The notes below the pieces were generated by a model. It ran no database searches and was not told the origin of the DNA. It saw nothing but the letters and a program-made list of their open reading frames with translations. A program made the position numbers and the translations under genes. Below, in pieces: positions 16,601-25,617 of a DNA stretch of 64,000 bases. Position 1 is the stretch's first letter, and the number at the start of each line of letters is the position of its first letter. The stretch covers positions 310,001-374,000 of the forward strand of contig JAHXIO010000011.1 of assembly GCA_025655595.1 (NCBI GenBank), read 5' to 3'. Source of the stretch: Candidatus Thiodiazotropha sp. (ex Monitilora ramsayi) (GTDB taxonomy: Bacteria > Pseudomonadota > Gammaproteobacteria > Chromatiales > Chromatiaceae).

Positions 16601-17179
16601 TCAACCCGTAGAGCCACTCTTGACCTCGTCATTGCCCGCCGCCAGTTTTTCAGACTTGGTCTGCTTACCGGTCTCTGCCGCCTTGGGTTTCGTGGACGCG
16701 TGCTCGGGATTGCTGGCTGAAGAAGATGCTCCCGATTTGCCGAATGCCTTGTTGATCACCTCTCGATCCATGTCGATGCTACCCTTGAAGCTGCAGCCCT
16801 CTTCAAGGCTCACTTTGGGAGAGACGATGTTGCCATGGACATTGCCTGTCTTGCGAATGGAGACGCGTTCCGAACCGTAGAGATCGCCGTTCACCTTACC
16901 CTCGACGATGACGCTATATGCGAGTACGTTCGCGTCCACCTGACCCTGAGCACCGACAGTCAGGCTCTTCTCGCTGAGCTGTATCGTGCCATTTACCTTA
17001 CCCTGGATGATCAGGTCTTCTTCCCCGCTCAGATCGCCGTTGATCTGGATGGATGGACCGATGACCGCCGCCTCTCGCGCTCGGGTTTGGGTTTTATGTT
17101 TTTCAATGGGTTCTCTCGCTTCGAAGGTGGGTGAAGCGCCGGTTTCGTCATTAGTGTCTCGTTTGTTTCGATCGAACAT
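16601..17179 (-). CDS. Bactofilin family cytoskeletal protein
   Basis: A 192-residue protein with the bactofilin core between about residues 42 and 130: IGPSIQINGDLSGEEDLIIQ, GKVNGTIQLSEKSLTVGAQG, VDANVLAYSVIVEGKVNGDL, then YGSERVSIRKTGNVHGNIVS. These short repeated beta turns form the known right-handed beta helix that polymerises without nucleotide. The N terminus is charged and disordered, as is the Ser/Lys-rich C-terminal tail (SGASSSASNPEHASTKPKAA). Bactofilins scaffold cell-wall or envelope machinery. GGAGGAG precedes the ATG. It is probably in one transcript with the methyltransferase-like gene. Confidence 0.9.
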   Translation of the reverse strand: MFDRNKRDTNDETGASPTFEAREPIEKHKTQTRAREAAVIGPSIQINGDLSGEEDLIIQGKVNGTIQLSEKSLTVGAQGQVDANVLAYSVIVEGKVNGDLYGSERVSIRKTGNVHGNIVSPKVSLEEGCSFKGSIDMDREVINKAFGKSGASSSASNPEHASTKPKAAETGKQTKSEKLAAGNDEVKSGSTG

Positions 17180-17716
17180 CGTTGATCTCCTCCTTGACCG
17201 TCAAGTCTGGGACTGTCGATAGTGTGCCCATGGGGGACACGGTGAACATTAAAGGCTACCGCAGAATGGGGATAGGAAAAGGGGAGTAGGTCTCATTGGA
17301 CAGGAGATTTTTCGGACTTTGATAGACGCCGGATGTCGGATGGTAGAGAGCAACGGCCCACCTTTGAGGGTTTGCACAACCGCGGTTCACCCCTGCCACC
17401 CACCAGCTTTTTGTAAATGAAACCACCTCCTGTCTGCTCCAATATCTCGCCAGGATCGCTGTCCTTTGACGCCCGATACCACTCGAGAATATCCCTCGAT
17501 TTTTTGTGCGTATTACACAGCGACACCACTTACACCATGCATTCCCTCCTCACGGTACTACACTCAACATCATGCCATGCAAACTGCTTGAAACACTTAC
17601 CGTGTTTAAGAACAAAGCCAAGGCCATTGCAGTACCCCTATAACATCTGTGGGAAAACCTGTATCAGCAGTTCGAGGATGCACCCTATGCAATACGTTTA
17701 GCGAAGGAGCAGAATC
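17180..17716. other. Intergenic region before the aldehyde oxidoreductase operon
   Basis: This 537-bp region contains an open minus-strand frame of 78 codons (17293-17529), with GEILEQTGGGFIYKKLVGG, that lacks a clear ribosome-binding site and any family I recognise. At 17587-17610 there is an inverted repeat, CTTGAAACAC-TTACC-GTGTTTAAG, that could be an operator of the downstream operon. Confidence 0.4.
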
Positions 17717-18196
17717 ATGCAACAAGCCTTACTTATCGATCCTGAAAAATGCACCGGATGCCTGCAGTGCGAGATGGCGTGCTCGTACGAAAATTATCAA
17801 GTCTTCAACATCGCAAAGTCACGCATCAAGGTTTTCAACTTCGAGGAGGCCGGGCGCAAGGTCCCATACACCTGTACCCAATGTGCTGAGGCTTGGTGTA
17901 TGCACGCCTGCCCCGTGGAAGCCATCGTGTTGGATGGCGCCACCGGAGCCAAGATTGTGCTCGACGACGTCTGCGTGGGATGTAAGGTCTGCACCATTGC
18001 CTGCCCCTTCGGTACGATCAATTATGTGCAGGATAGCGGCAAGGTACAGAAGTGCGATCTCTGTGGCGGCGACCCCGCCTGCGCAGCGGCATGTCCCACC
18101 GAAGCCATCACCTACGTGGATGCGAACTGGACCGGACTCGACAAGATGCGAGCCTGGGCCGGTCGAACCGACACCGCATCACAAGCCAACGCTTGA
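17717..18196 (+). CDS. aorA: Polyferredoxin subunit of a tungsten aldehyde oxidoreductase (AorA-like)
   Basis: A 159-residue iron-sulfur protein with four cysteine quartets, enough for four [4Fe-4S] clusters: CTGCLQCEMAC at the N terminus, YTCTQCAEAWCMHACP, CVGCKVCTIACP and CDLCGGDPACAAACP. No signal peptide is seen. It is the first gene of the cluster, 15 bp before the W-containing AOR. In the described AorABC complex of Aromatoleum aromaticum a protein of this type (AorA) carries electrons between the AorB active site and the FAD subunit; the same role is inferred here. The name is by gene order and domain content. Confidence 0.85.
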   Translation: MQQALLIDPEKCTGCLQCEMACSYENYQVFNIAKSRIKVFNFEEAGRKVPYTCTQCAEAWCMHACPVEAIVLDGATGAKIVLDDVCVGCKVCTIACPFGTINYVQDSGKVQKCDLCGGDPACAAACPTEAITYVDANWTGLDKMRAWAGRTDTASQANA

Positions 18197-18211
18197 GAGG
18201 AGGAATAGCAC

Positions 18212-20059
18212 ATGTCATGGGCAAAGAGAGTGCTGCGAGTCGATCTCAGCAGCGGTAGATGTAAAGAAGAACCCCTCAACATGGAGTGGGCCCAGGAGTA
18301 TCTCGGTCAGCGCGGCTTGGCCACAAAATACTTTGTGGAGGAGGTGGACCCCAAAGTGGATCCCCTCTCTCCAGACAATAAACTCATCTTCACCACCGGT
18401 CCCCTGACCGGCACCATGGCCTCCACCGGCGGCCGCTACTCGGTGGTCACCAAGGGGCCTCTCACAGGCGTTATTGCCTGTTCCAACTCGGGCGGCTATA
18501 TCGGCGCCGAGATCAAGATGGCCGGTTGGGACATGATCATTTGCGAAGGGCGCGCCGAGAAGCCGGTCTACCTATGGATCCAGGACGACAAAGCCGAACT
18601 ACGCGACGCCTCCCATCTCTGGGGCAAAACCACCTGGGATACCGAGGAAATCATCAAGAACTCTCACCAGGACCCACAAATCCGAGTCTCTTCCATCGGG
18701 CGCGCCGGTGAGAACGGGGTCCTCTATGCATGCGTTGTCAACGACCTGCACCGGGCCGCCGGACGCTCCGGCGTGGGTGCGGTGATGGGTTCCAAGAACC
18801 TCAAGGCACTGGCGGTGCGCGGCACTAAGGGTGTAGGCAACATCAAAGATTTCAAGACCTTCATGCAGGTTACCAAAGAGAAGAAGCAGATCTTGGCTGA
18901 CAACGCCGTGACCGGCCAGGGCCTGCCAACCTACGGCACCCAGGTACTGATGAATGTGATCAACGAGATCGGCGCCCTACCCACCCGCAACTCCCAGGAT
19001 GTGCAGTTCGAGGGGGCGGGCAAGATCTCCGGCGAGGCGATGCACGAGAAGCGTCCCACTGACGGCAAGGCCAACCTGGTCACCAACAATGCCTGCTTCG
19101 GCTGCACCATCGCCTGCGGGCGTATCTCCCAAGTCGACAAGAGCCACTGGAGCGTGGAGAACAGTCCCAAGTACTGGGGCGCCACCGGCGGACTGGAGTA
19201 TGAGAACGCCTGGTCCCTCGGTGCCGCCAACGGTGTGGATGATCTGGAGGCACTGACCGTCGCCAACATGATCTGCAACGAGGACGGCATGGACCCCATC
19301 TCCTTCGGGGCCACCATCGGTGCGGTCATGGAGCTCTACACCATGGGCGTGATCAGCAAGAAGCAGCTCGGTATGGACGCCCCCTTCGGCTCCGCCCAGG
19401 CGCTGGTGGATCTGGCACATATGACCGCCGAGGGACGCGGCTTCGGTCCCGAGATCGCTCAGGGCTCGGCCCGCCTGTGCGAAAAATATGGCCATCCCGA
19501 GCTCTCCATGACAGTGAAAAAGCAGGAGTTCCCGGCCTACGATCCCCGCGGCATCCAGGGCATGGGCCTGACTTATGCCACCTCCAACCGGGGCGCCTGT
19601 CACCTGCGCTCCTACACCGTGGCCTCCGAGGTACTAGGCATCCCGGTCAAGACCGACCCGCTTGAGACCGATGGCAAGGCGGAGCTGGTGAAGGCGTTCC
19701 AGGACGCCACCGCCGTTTTCGACTCCTCCGGACTCTGTCTTTTCACCTCATTCGCCTGGAGCGTGGAGGACGTCCAACCCCAGATAGATGCCGCCTGCGA
19801 GGGTGACTGGACCATGGACAAACTGATGACCGTCGGCGAGCGCATCTGGAATTTGGAGCGTCAGTTCAACCTGGCGGCCGGCATGACGGCTGCTGACGAC
19901 GACCTGCCCAAACGCCTGAAAACCGAGGCGGCCAAGAGTGGCCCCGCCAAGGGTCTGACCAGCGGCATCGACAAGATGAAGCCGGAGTACTATCAGATTC
20001 GCGGCTGGGATACGAATGGGGTACCCACAGCGGAGACCCTCTCCCGCCTGGGCCTCTGA
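18212..20059 (+). CDS. aorB: Tungsten-dependent aldehyde:acceptor oxidoreductase (AorB-like)
   Basis: A 615-residue protein of the aldehyde:ferredoxin oxidoreductase (AOR) family, which uses tungsten bis-pyranopterin and one [4Fe-4S] cluster to oxidise aldehydes to acids. Family blocks seen are LTGTMASTGGRYSVVTKGPL near the N terminus, NDLHRAAGRSGVGAVMGSKN, NNACFGCTIACGR supplying three cluster cysteines, with the fourth likely in SSGLCLFTSFAW, and WSVEDVQPQIDAACEGDWTM at the C terminus. The length is normal for the family. GAGAGGAGG precedes the ATG. The neighbouring polyferredoxin and FAD subunit place it in the AorABC type that can also reduce NAD+. Natural substrate is not determined. Confidence 0.93.
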   Translation: MSWAKRVLRVDLSSGRCKEEPLNMEWAQEYLGQRGLATKYFVEEVDPKVDPLSPDNKLIFTTGPLTGTMASTGGRYSVVTKGPLTGVIACSNSGGYIGAEIKMAGWDMIICEGRAEKPVYLWIQDDKAELRDASHLWGKTTWDTEEIIKNSHQDPQIRVSSIGRAGENGVLYACVVNDLHRAAGRSGVGAVMGSKNLKALAVRGTKGVGNIKDFKTFMQVTKEKKQILADNAVTGQGLPTYGTQVLMNVINEIGALPTRNSQDVQFEGAGKISGEAMHEKRPTDGKANLVTNNACFGCTIACGRISQVDKSHWSVENSPKYWGATGGLEYENAWSLGAANGVDDLEALTVANMICNEDGMDPISFGATIGAVMELYTMGVISKKQLGMDAPFGSAQALVDLAHMTAEGRGFGPEIAQGSARLCEKYGHPELSMTVKKQEFPAYDPRGIQGMGLTYATSNRGACHLRSYTVASEVLGIPVKTDPLETDGKAELVKAFQDATAVFDSSGLCLFTSFAWSVEDVQPQIDAACEGDWTMDKLMTVGERIWNLERQFNLAAGMTAADDDLPKRLKTEAAKSGPAKGLTSGIDKMKPEYYQIRGWDTNGVPTAETLSRLGL

Positions 20060-20067
20060 GCTATCGC

Positions 20068-20095
20068 TTTCACCCCCGTATCTGCGGGGGTGAAA
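20068..20095 (+). terminator. Strong hairpin between aorB- and aorC-like genes
   Basis: TTTCACCCCCG pairs with CGGGGGTGAAA around a six-base loop, an 11-bp stem right after the aorB stop. There is no T-tract, so it may be an attenuator or mRNA-stabilising hairpin that lowers downstream expression rather than a full terminator. Confidence 0.6.
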
Positions 20096-20152
20096 CTCCG
20101 AATTCACGCCGTATACTCAGTCATAGGGCGATATCATGTTGAGGATTCTCCC

Positions 20153-21412
20153 ATGAAACACCTGATTCTAGGCAATGGCCCGGCTGGCGTGGTCGCCGCA
20201 GAAACCCTGCGTCACAGCGACACCCAATGCGAGATCCTGATGGCCGGCAGCGAGGATGAGCCCCCCTACTCCCGCATGGCCATTCCCTATCTGCTGGAAG
20301 AGAATATCGACGAAAGCGGTACCTATCTGCGTAAATCTCCGGACCACTTCGACAGCCTGGGTATCAGCCAACTACGCGGCCGCGCCGTCTCACTCGATAT
20401 CAACGAACATCAAGTGCTGTTCCAGGACGGGCACAGTGAAACCTACGACCGACTCTTGATCGCCACCGGCTCCCACCCGGTGCGGCCTCCCATTCCCGGT
20501 ATCGATCTGCCCAACGTACACACCTGTTGGACGCTGGACGACGCCCGTGCCATCGCATCTCTGACAAAACCGGGCACCCGCGTACTGCAGCTGGGCGCCG
20601 GTTTCATCGGCTGTATCATCCTGGAAGCGTTGGCCAATCGAGGCGTCAAGCTGACCGTAGTGGAGATGGGTGACCGTATGGTGCCTCGCATGATGACCCC
20701 CAAGGCAGGCGGCATGATCAAGCGATGGGTGGAGAACAAGGGCATCCAGGTGCGGACATCAGCCGGGGTCGAGCGAATCGACGAGACGGAAAAGGGAGGA
20801 CCACTCCGCGTCTCTCTCAATACCGGCGAAACGCTGGAATGCGATGTCGTCATTGTCTCTGCGGGCGTGGTACCAAACATTGGCTTCCTGGAGGGTACTC
20901 CGCTGCATGTTGCAAAAGGCATACTGGTGAATGACGCCATGCAGACCTCAGTACCGGAAATATACGCCGCCGGTGATGTGGCCGAGGCCCCGGATCTTTT
21001 CACTGGCGCCCACCTGGTGTCAGCGATACAACCCAACGCCGCCGACCAGGCGCGGGTGGCAGCAATCAACATGGCCGGCGGTCAGACCCATCTGAAAGGA
21101 GTACTGGCTATCAACGTGCTCGATACCCTGGGCCTCATCTCCACCTCCTTCGGCCAATGGGAGGGCGTCAATGAGCGCGAGGGCGGCAGCGGAGCAGAAC
21201 TAATCGACGAAGAAGCCTTCCGCTATCTCTCCTTACAGTTCAAGGATGATGTCATGATCGGTGCTACATCCATCGGCTGGACGGAGCACGTGGGCGTGTT
21301 GCGCGGACTGATCCAGGGCCAAGTCCGGCTGGGTGAGCGAAAACAACAGCTGATGCACGATCCCACCCGCTTCATGGCCGCCTATCTGGGAGCAGCTCAG
21401 GCAATAGCATGA
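20153..21412 (+). CDS. aorC: FAD/NAD(P)-dependent oxidoreductase subunit (AorC-like)
   Basis: A 419-residue pyridine-nucleotide-disulfide oxidoreductase fold. The FAD Rossmann motif is MKHLILGNGPAGVVAAETL at the N terminus, the NAD(P)-binding Rossmann motif is RVLQLGAGFIGCIILEAL, and the FAD-binding GD motif is VPEIYAAGDVAEAPDLFTG. The redox CxxxxC of disulfide reductases is absent, as in NADH oxidase/NirB-like members. The frame is open from 20090, but MKHLILGNG at 20153 gives the exact FAD motif spacing. Its position after the AOR gene suggests it transfers electrons between the W-Fe-S subunits and NAD(P). Confidence 0.88.
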   Translation: MKHLILGNGPAGVVAAETLRHSDTQCEILMAGSEDEPPYSRMAIPYLLEENIDESGTYLRKSPDHFDSLGISQLRGRAVSLDINEHQVLFQDGHSETYDRLLIATGSHPVRPPIPGIDLPNVHTCWTLDDARAIASLTKPGTRVLQLGAGFIGCIILEALANRGVKLTVVEMGDRMVPRMMTPKAGGMIKRWVENKGIQVRTSAGVERIDETEKGGPLRVSLNTGETLECDVVIVSAGVVPNIGFLEGTPLHVAKGILVNDAMQTSVPEIYAAGDVAEAPDLFTGAHLVSAIQPNAADQARVAAINMAGGQTHLKGVLAINVLDTLGLISTSFGQWEGVNEREGGSGAELIDEEAFRYLSLQFKDDVMIGATSIGWTEHVGVLRGLIQGQVRLGERKQQLMHDPTRFMAAYLGAAQAIA

Positions 21413-21660
21413 AAATCATTTTTAAACTCTTCGCCAGTCTTTCGGATCTGCTACCGCCTGAGGCGCGCGGTAATGCACTCGAGCTGGAAATCACATCCCA
21501 AACCACAATCGGCGAAATCCTCGAGGCACAGCGGATACCCGAAGAGAGCGCCCATCTGGTGATGGTCAACGGCATCTTTGTCGCCCCCAGCGAGCGGGCC
21601 AGCAAGACCCTGCAGGAAGCAGATGAACTGGCAATCTGGCCTCCCGTCGCGGGGGGATGA
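21409..21660 (+). CDS. MoaD/ThiS-like sulfur carrier protein
   Basis: An 83-residue ubiquitin-fold protein starting MKIIFKLFASLSDLLPPEA and ending WPPVAGG, so the C-terminal di-glycine needed for adenylation and thiocarboxylation is present. MoaD-type proteins supply sulfur to the pterin dithiolene; a copy in a tungsten-enzyme operon may be dedicated to that cofactor. It overlaps the aorC-like stop by four bases (ATGA) and the next gene by four bases. Confidence 0.88.
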   Translation: MKIIFKLFASLSDLLPPEARGNALELEITSQTTIGEILEAQRIPEESAHLVMVNGIFVAPSERASKTLQEADELAIWPPVAGG

Positions 21661-21974
21661 TGTACGAATCCGGTCAGGAGGGAGAAGTTTTAGAACGTTT
21701 CGAACGTGAGCTGGGTGCCAACATCAGTGAGTTTGAACACGGCCTGAATCTGGGTGTCCCTGGCAAATGGGATTCACCTAGTGCCTGCCTTTACCGTATT
21801 CAATATGAAGGGGTGGAGCTCGAAATCGAGATCCTATCGCAGGGTGAACGATCTATCGCTTCCCTGACCCTCCCACTGCTTAAGGTGGCTTACACCTTCA
21901 GGTCCGGCTCGAAGGAGCAGCGCCTGGCACTACTCTCCCGTATGGATCTGGCCATGCAGCGGGGCGGCGGCTGA
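21657..21974 (+). CDS. Small protein of the aldehyde oxidoreductase operon
   Basis: A 105-residue protein, MMYESGQEGEVLERFERELG and ending RMDLAMQRGGG, overlapping the MoaD-like gene by four bases, so it is the last gene of the operon. It contains a predicted strand-rich middle (CLYRIQYEGVELEIEILSQG). No family recognised. Context suggests a cofactor-maturation or assembly role (the Aromatoleum aor cluster also has small downstream genes), but this is only inference. Confidence 0.65.
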   Translation: MMYESGQEGEVLERFERELGANISEFEHGLNLGVPGKWDSPSACLYRIQYEGVELEIEILSQGERSIASLTLPLLKVAYTFRSGSKEQRLALLSRMDLAMQRGGG

Positions 21975-22017
21975 TTACCCAACATCACATCCGCCATGGA
22001 GATTACTTTGGTGTAGA

Positions 22018-22296
22018 TCAGCAGACAGGCGCACCATAGGCGCGTGAGAAAGGTACGGGGCCCGAGAAGGCCAGGCGTTCACCCTCCTCGAGCGACTTAT
22101 GGTCATCCACCTCACCGCCGAAGCTGTCCATGATATTGCGACCATTACGCCAGGCCGCGAAGATCTCGTCCACCGGTATTGCCAACTGCTGAACGATATC
22201 GGCCGGCACGGTGCCTTCAGGGACTTCCAAGAGGAACCCCAGATTACCAGGACCATATTTAAGCAGGCTGTTGTAGAGCAGAATTTCTATTTTCAT
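22018..22296 (-). CDS. Second MoaD/ThiS-like ubiquitin-fold protein
   Basis: A 93-residue protein starting MKIEILLYNSLLKYGPGNLG, with EGTVPADIVQQLAIPVDEI and GEVDDHKSLEEGERLAFSGP, the usual beta-grasp order of MoaD-type proteins. It ends PFSRAYGAPVC, without a terminal Gly-Gly, so it cannot act as an ordinary sulfur carrier unless processed. The frame is open from 22326, but MKIEIL is the natural start. It is convergent with the aldehyde oxidoreductase operon. Confidence 0.7.
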   Translation of the reverse strand: MKIEILLYNSLLKYGPGNLGFLLEVPEGTVPADIVQQLAIPVDEIFAAWRNGRNIMDSFGGEVDDHKSLEEGERLAFSGPVPFSRAYGAPVC

Positions 22297-22326
22297 GGGG
22301 AATGCGTTCAATAGAAAGGTTGGCAT

Positions 22327-22630
22327 TCAGTATCCGTACCCAATCCGCACTGGGTTTGATGAAAATCAAGCACACCTAGAGACTGATAAATGGGATCAGC
22401 TCAACTGGATTTAGCTTCGTTCACTTACATCCAGCAAGAGGACAACGCAAAATACGATGTTAACAAACGAACAGATTGTAGCTCTCCTCCTAGTAGATAG
22501 GCCGAGAAATACTGATTTTTATAAGCGTAAAAAGACTGTTATATACAAAGAGCAATCAGTTTAGATTCTGTGCCAAGCAATCCGATGTAGATGATTCAGT
22601 CCGACATCCCACATGGGTCGATCAATTTGA
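22327..22630. other. Intergenic region
   Basis: AT-rich, between the second MoaD-like gene and the end of the propeller lipoprotein gene. No gene or clear signal seen. Confidence 0.4.
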
Positions 22631-24463
22631 TTAAGGGTATTCTGTACTGAGAATGACACCCCTATCCCCTACTACAACAATTCTTCCATCAAGATAGGCT
22701 ATATCATTGATATTTTCAGAGGTAGGAATCGAATAGAGGAACACGTCCCAGTTTTCACCGTCCTTACTGCTAAAAAAACCCTGCTGTCCAGCCGCGAATA
22801 ATTGATCATCTGCCAGGACAATAGAGGTGGGCGATGACACCGGGAGCGGAGGCCAGCTGTGTGTTTCCCACTGTATCCCGTCAGCGCTGGTGGCCAGAGT
22901 GCCTGACGAACCGACAAGCACAAACTGATCACCGGTCCAGACCAGCCCTTCGCAACCCCAGACCTGGGGTAGATTTTGCTGATGCTGCCAATTGATACCG
23001 TCTGTACTGGTAAAGACTACGCCAAAATGCCCAACTGCCACGAACTTATCACTTCCCCAAGCGACAGACTGCAGATCAGACGCTGGTGAAACGACCTGAC
23101 TTGACCATGAAACACCATCCGTGCTCGTTAGGATTCTCCCGCTATCTCCCACAGCGACTAGTTCACTGCCATTCCAGGCAATACTGTGTAGCCGGTAGAT
23201 CCCGGTACTCGGATCGTACCTAGACCATGTCCTTCCATCACCACTGGTGAAAACAAATCCAAAGAAATCAATCGCCACCCATTGGCTCCCGGTCCAAACC
23301 ATATCAACTACCGAGGCGCCAACATCAATGTAGAAAGCTTCCCAATCAGTGCCATTCATGCTGATGAAGGCTTTTTTGTTAAAACCCATCACCAACCAAT
23401 ATTGACCGTTATACTCAACCGCATTAAATGCTTCCAACGAGTATCTGTTTCCCGTGGAAACCCAGTTCCATATCCGGGCATCCTGACTGGTCAGGATCGC
23501 ACCCTGACTCCCGACCAGGACATACTGACTACCGTTCCAAGCAAGATCTGAGGGGGAGATTAACTCATCGGGTACGGATAGATTTGGAAGATAGAAGCTT
23601 GTCCACGAAGAGCCATCATCACTCAGATAGACATAGGAATGACCAGTACCTACAAATCTCGATCCATCCCAGGTTAGGGACGTCAGTCTTCCTAGTAGAG
23701 CGTCAGGTTGTTGTTGCCATCTAGCTCCATCGCTGCTAGTCAACACAGTTCCGTCTATACCGACTGTCACATAGTGTGACCCTGACCAAGCTATCACCGA
23801 AAGATCACTATTCGAATTGGAGGCTTCCTGCTTCCAAACACGTCCTTCGTTACTAGTGAGGATGGTACCACCCCCACCAACTGCAACCAATTGAGAGCCA
23901 TTCCAGGCCAGGTCAAACAACCATGTCATGACCGGTGCACTTCTCTGAGTCCAATTGACTCCATCGGGGCTTGTTATGATAGGAGTTTCGGGAAAACCCA
24001 CTCCAATAGCAACAAACTGTGATCCCGCCCACACCACGCTAGTTAGCGTGCAGTTGTTCTCCGTAAGTCCTGTCTGGGTCTGAGACCATATCTCAGCATC
24101 CTGGCTAATATAGGCAACACAACCCGCACCAACAGCCACATAAACACCATTGCCATTGGCTATTGAATTAAGGGCGTAAGGACTAGAGATTCCTGTCGAT
24201 TCCATACTCCAGGTGATTCCGTCAGCGCTACGCATCACAGTTGAATCGTAGCCCACAGCGACATATCTGGAACCATCCCAAAGGATTGAGCTCAATCCGT
24301 TACCTTGGGGCTTAGGGTTATTCCATTGCCAGGCGAAAGCAGTTGGTTGGGTGCTTGGTGGTCCCTCTGCTGTATTACCGCTACCACATGAAGTGAGAAA
24401 GAGAAAGATTAGGCCCAGCATAAAAAAACTGAGAAAACTCTGTATCCTACAAAACATAGACAA
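22631..24463 (-). CDS. Beta-propeller lipoprotein with BNR/Ycf48-like repeats
   Basis: A 610-residue lipoprotein (LGLIFLFLTSCGSGNTAEGP, lipobox LTSC). The rest is about a dozen imperfect 45-residue units of the pattern LxSVAWxGSxFVAVGxxG then xxxTSxDGxxWxxxxS, e.g. ICWDGSRYVAVGYDS-type blades. This is the sialidase/BNR or Ycf48-type propeller pattern, which usually carries protein-binding rather than catalytic function. It is exposed at the cell surface or periplasm. Alone on the minus strand, upstream promoter region near 24470-24700. Confidence 0.85.
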   Translation of the reverse strand: MSMFCRIQSFLSFFMLGLIFLFLTSCGSGNTAEGPPSTQPTAFAWQWNNPKPQGNGLSSILWDGSRYVAVGYDSTVMRSADGITWSMESTGISSPYALNSIANGNGVYVAVGAGCVAYISQDAEIWSQTQTGLTENNCTLTSVVWAGSQFVAIGVGFPETPIITSPDGVNWTQRSAPVMTWLFDLAWNGSQLVAVGGGGTILTSNEGRVWKQEASNSNSDLSVIAWSGSHYVTVGIDGTVLTSSDGARWQQQPDALLGRLTSLTWDGSRFVGTGHSYVYLSDDGSSWTSFYLPNLSVPDELISPSDLAWNGSQYVLVGSQGAILTSQDARIWNWVSTGNRYSLEAFNAVEYNGQYWLVMGFNKKAFISMNGTDWEAFYIDVGASVVDMVWTGSQWVAIDFFGFVFTSGDGRTWSRYDPSTGIYRLHSIAWNGSELVAVGDSGRILTSTDGVSWSSQVVSPASDLQSVAWGSDKFVAVGHFGVVFTSTDGINWQHQQNLPQVWGCEGLVWTGDQFVLVGSSGTLATSADGIQWETHSWPPLPVSSPTSIVLADDQLFAAGQQGFFSSKDGENWDVFLYSIPTSENINDIAYLDGRIVVVGDRGVILSTEYP

Positions 24464-25617
24464 CTTCCACTATTGCTAGATCGTTCACTCAGTACCGCAG
24501 TATAAACCCAAGCCACTTGATAAGTCGCCTAGGATGAGAATTAACTTCGTTTTTATAGCTTCAAATAACCCGATGCGATTCACAATCTCTACACTGTCGG
24601 ATAACCCTCAGTCCATACGAAATTGGACCACTGCCACGCAAAATCGAATTGAATATTTCGCATAGAAAGTCCAGCTTTAATGGCTGCAATTTTTATAGTG
24701 GTAAACAAAAAAGCCAACCACCGCTAAGTGACTGGCTTTTTTATTTTATGATTGGTAGCGGGGACGGGATGGTTATAAGTCAGAATATTTAGAAATGTAC
24801 AGTTTGTTTTAATGACATATGTTTTGGCTTTATTTATTTATATACAGCCAGTAATTAACTATCCCGAATCCTAAAGGAGCCCATCAGACAACACTTAACA
24901 CCAAATTCATGATCTCATGGTCCAAAATCAGCAGTATGGAGATATGACCTTAGAACTACCAGAGACCTGGAATGATGACCTCGCTCGGGCTCATAAGCAT
25001 GATACTGTCAACGAGCTGATCCTCATTATTGACACCTGTCACCTACTCGACCACGAAACCCCTGGCCTGTGCAGGATCCTGCAACACATCGTCTCAACTT
25101 GAGCCAGCAGGCAGCTGTCAGTATAGGCTGATTACCATCCATCTTGCGCTGGTCTCTTTCGCCTAGCCGAAACCTATAACGCAAGAGTGACTGGGCACCC
25201 GAAGAGACTACGACGGAATGGCTGAGACCAATGGCGGGCGCAAGATTCTGGTCTGGCCTGATACGGTTGCTCATGCTCACCCGGCTCCTGATGTGACCCA
25301 TTACACTTGTCACCGCCAACGAGTAAAGCAGCGAACCACCCTTCTCACAATGCTGACAGATGAACACAGAACCGTTAAATCCACATCCTCTCTAACGATA
25401 TACGGCATCAATGCTTGGATAGATTATATATCACTCCTTTTTTATATCGGTCGTTGTCTATGAGACTCCTCAATAACAGATAGCTCAAAAAAATAATATT
25501 TTTGGGAATATTTTCCCGATTTATCTGTTTATCAAATTGAGGAAGCCCAACTATGTCCGTGAACAGACCATCGGCCTTGGGCGTAATTCGATACTAATAC
25601 CACCTGGGAGCAACACT
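24464..25617. other. Long intergenic region with island-boundary repeat
   Basis: No convincing gene in about 1.15 kb. It holds the tRNA-fMet-end/terminator repeat at 24707-24769. Open frames at 24917-25102 (plus; NELILIIDTCHLLDHETPGL) and 25026-25367 (minus) have no recognisable family or ribosome-binding site and may be decayed genes. Confidence 0.5.
24707..24769 (-). repeat. Direct repeat of tRNA-fMet 3' end and terminator (copy A)
   Basis: This stretch matches 48249-48310 with only a few differences and in the same orientation. It includes the terminator hairpin AGCCAACCACCGC...TGACTGGCT and TGGTAGCGGGG, the complement of the last bases of tRNA-fMet with CCA. Similarity runs a few bases further into the acceptor/T-arm. 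It is likely an attachment-site copy. Confidence 0.75.

Noticed and set aside
17293-17529. A 78-codon minus-strand frame upstream of the aldehyde oxidoreductase operon
   Set aside because: No ribosome-binding site, no family; not distinguishable from chance.
24550-24570. A GG-N10-GC match upstream of the propeller lipoprotein
   Set aside because: The -24 half reads GGGTT instead of GGCA; expected by chance at this frequency.
24917-25367. Short open frames in the long gap after the propeller lipoprotein
   Set aside because: No start signals and no recognisable family; overlapping frames on both strands. Could be decayed genes, but not supportable.
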